From Kutzneria chonburiensis (GTDB lineage: Bacteria > Actinomycetota > Actinomycetes > Mycobacteriales > Pseudonocardiaceae): a stretch of DNA of 64,000 bases. The DNA is taken from contig NZ_CP097263.1 of the NCBI RefSeq assembly GCF_028622115.1, positions 3,720,001 through 3,784,000 on the forward strand. The letters run 5' to 3'. Positions within the stretch are counted from its first letter, which is position 1. Each line of letters starts with the position of its first letter. This document shows positions 60,345 through 64,000 of the stretch, piece by piece. Position numbers and translations under genes: made by a program. The notes under the pieces were generated by a model. The model was not told the DNA's origin and did no database searches. It worked only from the letters and a program-made list of their open reading frames with translations.

Positions 60345-62582
60345 TCAGCCGGCGAGCTCGGCGTGGCGCAGGTGCGGGGTGGTGGCCCAGTCGACGACGG
60401 CCAGGGACCGCTCGGCCAGCTCCTGCCAGCCGATCTCACCGAGCCGGTCGAACATGCCGAGCGCGAGCGAGATCCGGGCCGACGCCTCGGCGTAGCGGTG
60501 CTCGCGCAGGTCGAGTTCGCCGAGCAGGTACTGCATCGCGGCCTCACCGAGCCGGTCGCCGGTGCGGAGCGCGGCGCGCAGGGCGCAGTCGTTGCTGTCC
60601 CGCCAGTCGCCGAACATCCGTTGCGCGCCAGCAAGATCGGCGATGGCGGCGGCGAGGTTCCAGCAGTGCTCGACGGCGTCCGTGGACGCGGCGTGCTGCA
60701 CGGTCGCGAGCAGGGCGGCGCGTTCGCGGGCGTACCAGCCGAGCGGGTCGGCCAGCACGGCGTTGACCACGGACGACGGCAGCATCCAGCGGCTCGCCTC
60801 GCCGCGGGCGCCGAAGCCCAGCCGCAGCCGCGCCTCGTCGGCCAGACCGAGCCAGGCACCGAGCAGCCGCGTCTGGTAGCCGTCGTTTTCCTGCCCGGCC
60901 AGGAGTTCACGGGCGTGGATCCGCGCGAGCGGGTGCAGCCGGTAGCGAGCGGTCGCGCCCGCACCGGTCACGTCGACCAGCCGCGCATCGACGAGGCCCT
61001 CCAACGCATCGGCCGCGGCCACGGCGTCCAGGTCGAGCAGCGGTGCCGCCACCCAGGAGGCGAAGCAGGTCGTCGGCAGGGATCCCAGCCGCGCGAACAA
61101 GGTGCGCGATGCCGGCGGCAGCGCGGCGAAGCCGCGCTGGAGGCTGTCCCGCACCTGCGGGTCCAGGCGGTCGACCCGCATCCGCGCGACCAGGTCCGCG
61201 AACGTCCAATGTGGACGTGCGGCCAACATCGCCGCAGCCCGGGTGACGGCCAGTTGCAGGCCGCCGCACAGCTCGACCAGCTCACCGGCCTCGGCGAACT
61301 CGGCCCACACCCGGTCCCGCCCGACCATGGCCGACAGCAGCTCGATGCCGTCACGGCGGCTGAGCACGTCCAGCTCGAACACGGTCGAACCGGGCAGGGC
61401 GCCGGTCCGGGTCCGGGTGGTCATGATCAGCCGACTGGCGGCGGTACTCGGGAGCAGGCAACGGATCTGGGCGATGTCGGCCGCGTCCTCCACGACCGTC
61501 AGCACCCGCCGGTCGGCGATCGCACTGCGGTACAGGGCCGCGCGCCCCTCGACGTCGGCCGGGATCGCGGTGAAGCCCAGCGCCTGGAGGAACCGTTCGA
61601 GCACGTCGGCGACATCCGAGGTCATCCGGGCGTAGAGCTGGCCGTCGGGGAAATCGGCGGTGAGCCGGTGCGCCGCCTCGATCGCCACCGCGGACTTGCC
61701 AACGCCGGCCCGACCGGTGATCACCGTGACCGGCAACGCATCGGCCACCCCGTCGAGCAGATCCTCGGCCCCGGTGAAGTACGGCAGCCGGGCCGGCAGC
61801 ATGCGCGGCACGGAAACGCTTGCGGTGGGTGGAGTGGACGCGGCGTGGCCGTTGAGGATGTCCTGGTGCAGCCGGCGCAGCTCCTCGCCCGGCTCGAGCC
61901 CGAGTTCGTCCACAAAGGTCTGTCGCACGGTCCGGTACGCCGCCAGCGCCTCGACCCGCCGTCCGCAGCGGTGCAGCGCGGTCATCAGCTGGCCGACAAA
62001 GCGTTCCCGCAGCGGGAACTCCTCGACCATGGTGGAGATCTCGCCGACGATCTCGTGGTGCCGGCCCAGTTGCAGTTCGGCGTCGAAGCAGTCCTCGAAC
62101 GCCTCGACCCGCCGCTCCGCGATGCGCACCTGGTTGGCCCGCACCACGGCGCTGTCGACGCCGGTCAACGGCTCCCCGCGCCACAGCGCCAGCGCACCAC
62201 GGAAAGCCTCCCGCGCGGCGTCGGACCTGGACGCCGCCAACTCGGCGCGGCCCCGGCTGACCAGGTCCTCGAACACGTGCAGATCAAGCTCGGCCGGGGC
62301 CAGCTCGATGGTGTAGCCCAGGCCCCGCACCCGAATCCGGTCGCCGAGACCGGCGGTCACGGTCAGCCGGCGCAGCGCGGAGATGCTGGTCTGGATCTGC
62401 GCCCGGGCGGTGGCCGGCGGCATGCTGCCCCACAGCGCGTCGAGCAGGCTCTCCAATGGCACCACTCGGTTGGCGTTGAGCAGCAGCATGGCCAGCACCA
62501 CCTGCTGGCGGCGGGCGGTCACGCGGGCGGCGTTCACCTGGAGCAGCCCCAGTAGCCGGAAACTTGGTGTCACTGTCTCCAC
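60345..62582 (-). CDS. AfsR/SARP family regulator with NB-ARC domain
   Basis: A 745-residue regulator. N-terminal HTH (FRLLGLLQVNAARVTARRQQVVLAMLLLNANRVV), BTAD (LHVFEDLVSRGRAELAASRSDAAREAF, LHRCGRRVEALAAYRTVR), NB-ARC with P-loop VITGRAGVGKSAVA, winged part and a helical C-terminus without long TPR arrays. GTG 62582 follows GGGGGAG at a five-base spacing and overlaps the decarboxylase gene by 13 bases. The coupling suggests it controls a pathway that includes that decarboxylase. Confidence 0.92.
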   Translation of the reverse strand: METVTPSFRLLGLLQVNAARVTARRQQVVLAMLLLNANRVVPLESLLDALWGSMPPATARAQIQTSISALRRLTVTAGLGDRIRVRGLGYTIELAPAELDLHVFEDLVSRGRAELAASRSDAAREAFRGALALWRGEPLTGVDSAVVRANQVRIAERRVEAFEDCFDAELQLGRHHEIVGEISTMVEEFPLRERFVGQLMTALHRCGRRVEALAAYRTVRQTFVDELGLEPGEELRRLHQDILNGHAASTPPTASVSVPRMLPARLPYFTGAEDLLDGVADALPVTVITGRAGVGKSAVAIEAAHRLTADFPDGQLYARMTSDVADVLERFLQALGFTAIPADVEGRAALYRSAIADRRVLTVVEDAADIAQIRCLLPSTAASRLIMTTRTRTGALPGSTVFELDVLSRRDGIELLSAMVGRDRVWAEFAEAGELVELCGGLQLAVTRAAAMLAARPHWTFADLVARMRVDRLDPQVRDSLQRGFAALPPASRTLFARLGSLPTTCFASWVAAPLLDLDAVAAADALEGLVDARLVDVTGAGATARYRLHPLARIHARELLAGQENDGYQTRLLGAWLGLADEARLRLGFGARGEASRWMLPSSVVNAVLADPLGWYARERAALLATVQHAASTDAVEHCWNLAAAIADLAGAQRMFGDWRDSNDCALRAALRTGDRLGEAAMQYLLGELDLREHRYAEASARISLALGMFDRLGEIGWQELAERSLAVVDWATTPHLRHAELAG

Positions 62583-63805
62583 TTGAACTCCCCCAGAGAG
62601 TGTGCCGTGGCGCCGACGAGGAGCTCGCGCGGCGGCGGGTGGCCGAGGAACGCGGTCGGGCTGGCGGTCAGCCCGTACGCCCCGGCCTGGAAGATCGCGA
62701 TCAGGTCGCCGACCTCGGCCCGCGCCAGCTCGACCTTGTCCCCCAACAGGTCCAGCGGCGTGCACAGGCAGCCGACGACGGTGACGGTCTCGGTGGCGGC
62801 GGCCGAGGTGGCCACCGTGAGCGGGTAGTTGCGGCGGATCTTCTGCCCGAAGTTGCCGGACGCGGCGAGCTGGTGGTGCAGACCACCGTCCACGACCAGG
62901 AACGTCGTGCCCCGCGAATGCTTGCGGTCGACCACCCGGGTCACGTAGACGCCGGCTTCGCCGACGAGGTAGCGGCCGAGCTCGATCACCACGCGGGCGT
63001 CCAACTGGCGCAGCGAGGTGTCGACGAGCTTGGCCAGGTTCTCGCCGATCGGCGCGAGGTCGAGGGCGGTGTCCCGGGCCGAGTACGGAATGCCGAAGCC
63101 GCCGCCGAGGTTGACGTAGCGCACCGGTGTCGGCGCCATTGCGGCCAACCGCAGCACCAGCTCGACGGTCGCCCGCTGAGCCTCACAAATACTGTCGGCG
63201 CGCAGGTTCTGCGAGCCGGCGAACACGTGGAAGCCGTAGAAGTCCAGGTCACCGAGCTCCGCCAGCACGGACGGCACCTGCTCGGCGTCGATGCCGAACT
63301 GCTGCGCCCCGCCGCCCAACGTCATGCCGGCGCCGCGCACCGCGAAGTCCGGATTGACGCGCAGCGCCACCCGGGCCTGGATGCCGAGGTCCGAGCTGAC
63401 GTCCTGGACGCGGCGCAGCTCGGTGATCGACTCCAGCTCCACGGTCACGCCCGCGGCAACGGCCTGGACCAGCTCGGCCGTGGTCTTGCCCGGGCCGGCG
63501 AAGCTGATCCGGTCGGCCGGCATCGTGGTGTCCATGGCCAGCTGGAGCTCGCCCGCCGAGGCGACGTCGAACCCGTCCACCAGGCCGCTCATATGGTGCA
63601 GCACGGCCGGCATCGGGTTGGCCTTGACCGCGTAGCTCAGTGAGATCTCCGCCGGCAGCGCCGCGCGCAGCTCGGTGACGCGGGCGGTGAGCCGGTCGCG
63701 GTCGTACGCGAAGAACGGCGTGCCGCCGACGCGCGCCGCGAGCCGGTCCACCGGCACGCCGCCGACGGCCAGCACCCCGTCCACCCGGGGGAACGTGTTC
63801 GACAT
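62570..63805 (-). CDS. Fold-III PLP-dependent decarboxylase (LysA/ornithine decarboxylase-like)
   Basis: A 411-residue alanine racemase-fold decarboxylase. PLP lysine K61 is in SYAVKANPMP, the phosphate loop is VNLGGGFGIPY, and the dimer-active-site Cys is in GCLCTPLDLLG with Tyr in FQAGAYG. It belongs to the group of PLP decarboxylases found in biosynthetic gene clusters and exosortase-associated loci rather than housekeeping lysA, since the diaminopimelate-specific pattern is not obvious. ATG 63805 follows GAGGGG. It is coupled to a SARP regulator, so a cluster may continue beyond the window edge. Confidence 0.88.
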   Translation of the reverse strand: MSNTFPRVDGVLAVGGVPVDRLAARVGGTPFFAYDRDRLTARVTELRAALPAEISLSYAVKANPMPAVLHHMSGLVDGFDVASAGELQLAMDTTMPADRISFAGPGKTTAELVQAVAAGVTVELESITELRRVQDVSSDLGIQARVALRVNPDFAVRGAGMTLGGGAQQFGIDAEQVPSVLAELGDLDFYGFHVFAGSQNLRADSICEAQRATVELVLRLAAMAPTPVRYVNLGGGFGIPYSARDTALDLAPIGENLAKLVDTSLRQLDARVVIELGRYLVGEAGVYVTRVVDRKHSRGTTFLVVDGGLHHQLAASGNFGQKIRRNYPLTVATSAAATETVTVVGCLCTPLDLLGDKVELARAEVGDLIAIFQAGAYGLTASPTAFLGHPPPRELLVGATAHSLGEFKWRQ

Positions 63806-63848
63806 GGCACCCCTCGATCACTTGCCGACTCAACTTCCGCCGAAACTC

Positions 63849-63907
63849 TGTCAAGTGCGGCCCACTACCCACATGGGTACGCCCTACCCATATTCGCCGG
63901 GCGGGTA
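63849..63907 (-). promoter_or_regulatory. TTGACA box and TACCCA/TGGGTA repeats upstream of the decarboxylase
   Basis: A consensus TTGACA (63854-63849, minus strand) precedes ATG 63805. Upstream are TACCCACATGGGTA (63866-63879), a further TACCCA (63885-63890) and GGGTA (63903-63907). Direct TGGGTAG words recur 19 bases apart on the minus strand. They may be regulator sites, possibly for the SARP; the -10 box is unclear. Confidence 0.45.
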
Positions 63908-64000
63908 GGGGCACGCCCGTGTCCACCGCCGCTGTCCACTAGTTGCCGGCCTTTTCCGGCCGCCGCCCGCGCCTTGCCCGCCGCATTCCGCAGACCGCAC
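63908..64000. other. Window-edge sequence without a supported gene
   Basis: The last 93 bases are GC-rich and hold no coding sequence I can support. Confidence 0.4.

Noticed and set aside
60363-62555. A plus-strand open frame of about 730 codons
   Set aside because: It is the antisense shadow of the second SARP gene.
1-64000. CRISPR arrays, tRNA or rRNA genes, insertion sequences and integrase-type att sites
   Set aside because: I looked for regular spacer repeats, cloverleaf-like stretches, transposase or integrase motifs and flanking direct repeats, and saw none I could support by eye.

Overview
The window is a dense, very GC-rich, high-GC3 chromosomal segment typical of a filamentous actinomycete. 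Two AfsR/SARP-type regulators with NB-ARC domains, an ECF sigma factor with a CU044_5270-type partner, DUF4235 and DUF6131 membrane proteins, PF04672 and TIGR00027 methyltransferases, F420-type LLM oxidoreductases and secreted GH2/GH87 enzymes all fit Pseudonocardiales (Kutzneria/Amycolatopsis-like). That placement is inference. I found no rRNA, tRNA, CRISPR array, transposase or integrase. Layout: 1-4.7 kb holds a 2-oxoacid dehydrogenase locus (lipoyl E2 start, fused E1 alpha/beta) facing a VOC-GntR-binding-protein operon, with two mirrored ATTGGATCCAAT operators in the divergent promoter. 4.7-8.2 kb is a GH3 beta-glucosidase with an MFS exporter/importer under a LacI-type box. 8.5-13.7 kb holds DinB, SDR, a broken GNAT gene, a triple-RidA protein with its SDR partner, and a divergent Old Yellow Enzyme. 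14.2-19.9 kb is a ribose-type ABC transporter with an M24 enzyme, interrupted by a divergent XRE-cupin regulator. 20-26.4 kb is a mix of methyltransferase, SRPBCC/DUF4166 pair under a 32-bp perfect palindrome, AKR, a MmyB-type regulator with a duplicated 5' end, SDR and a phosphotransferase. 26.6-34 kb has a frameshifted exo-beta-D-glucosaminidase, small membrane proteins, a lipase-like enzyme and a P450. 35-40.7 kb is a poly-gamma-glutamate-type capB-capC locus lacking capA; it has instead a duplicated extracellular-sensor/HAMP protein, a NlpC/P60 protein with Ser in place of the catalytic Cys, and a divergent membrane-anchored hydrolase-like protein. 40.7-46.2 kb holds the ECF module, PPOX, GNAT and the first SARP. 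47.3-49.5 kb is a secreted GH87 alpha-glucanase. 49.6-53.5 kb is a JAB/SnoaL/VOC operon and a PucR regulator divergent from a lactate monooxygenase-like enzyme. 53.6-59.4 kb has an M48 peptidase, LOG protein, a lone PD-(D/E)XK-like protein and a two-component system. 59.4-64 kb has an LLM oxidoreductase, the second SARP and a PLP decarboxylase that probably begins a biosynthetic cluster beyond the edge. Four genes (E1, GNAT, GH2, PucR) each carry single-base indels, most of them in G/C runs, and each regains an exact reading frame when corrected. This pattern points to sequencing error or very recent decay. The best candidates for undescribed biology are the capBC locus with its duplicated sensor protein, the lone nuclease-like gene at 55.4-57.1 kb, and the triple-RidA/SDR/OYE cluster.
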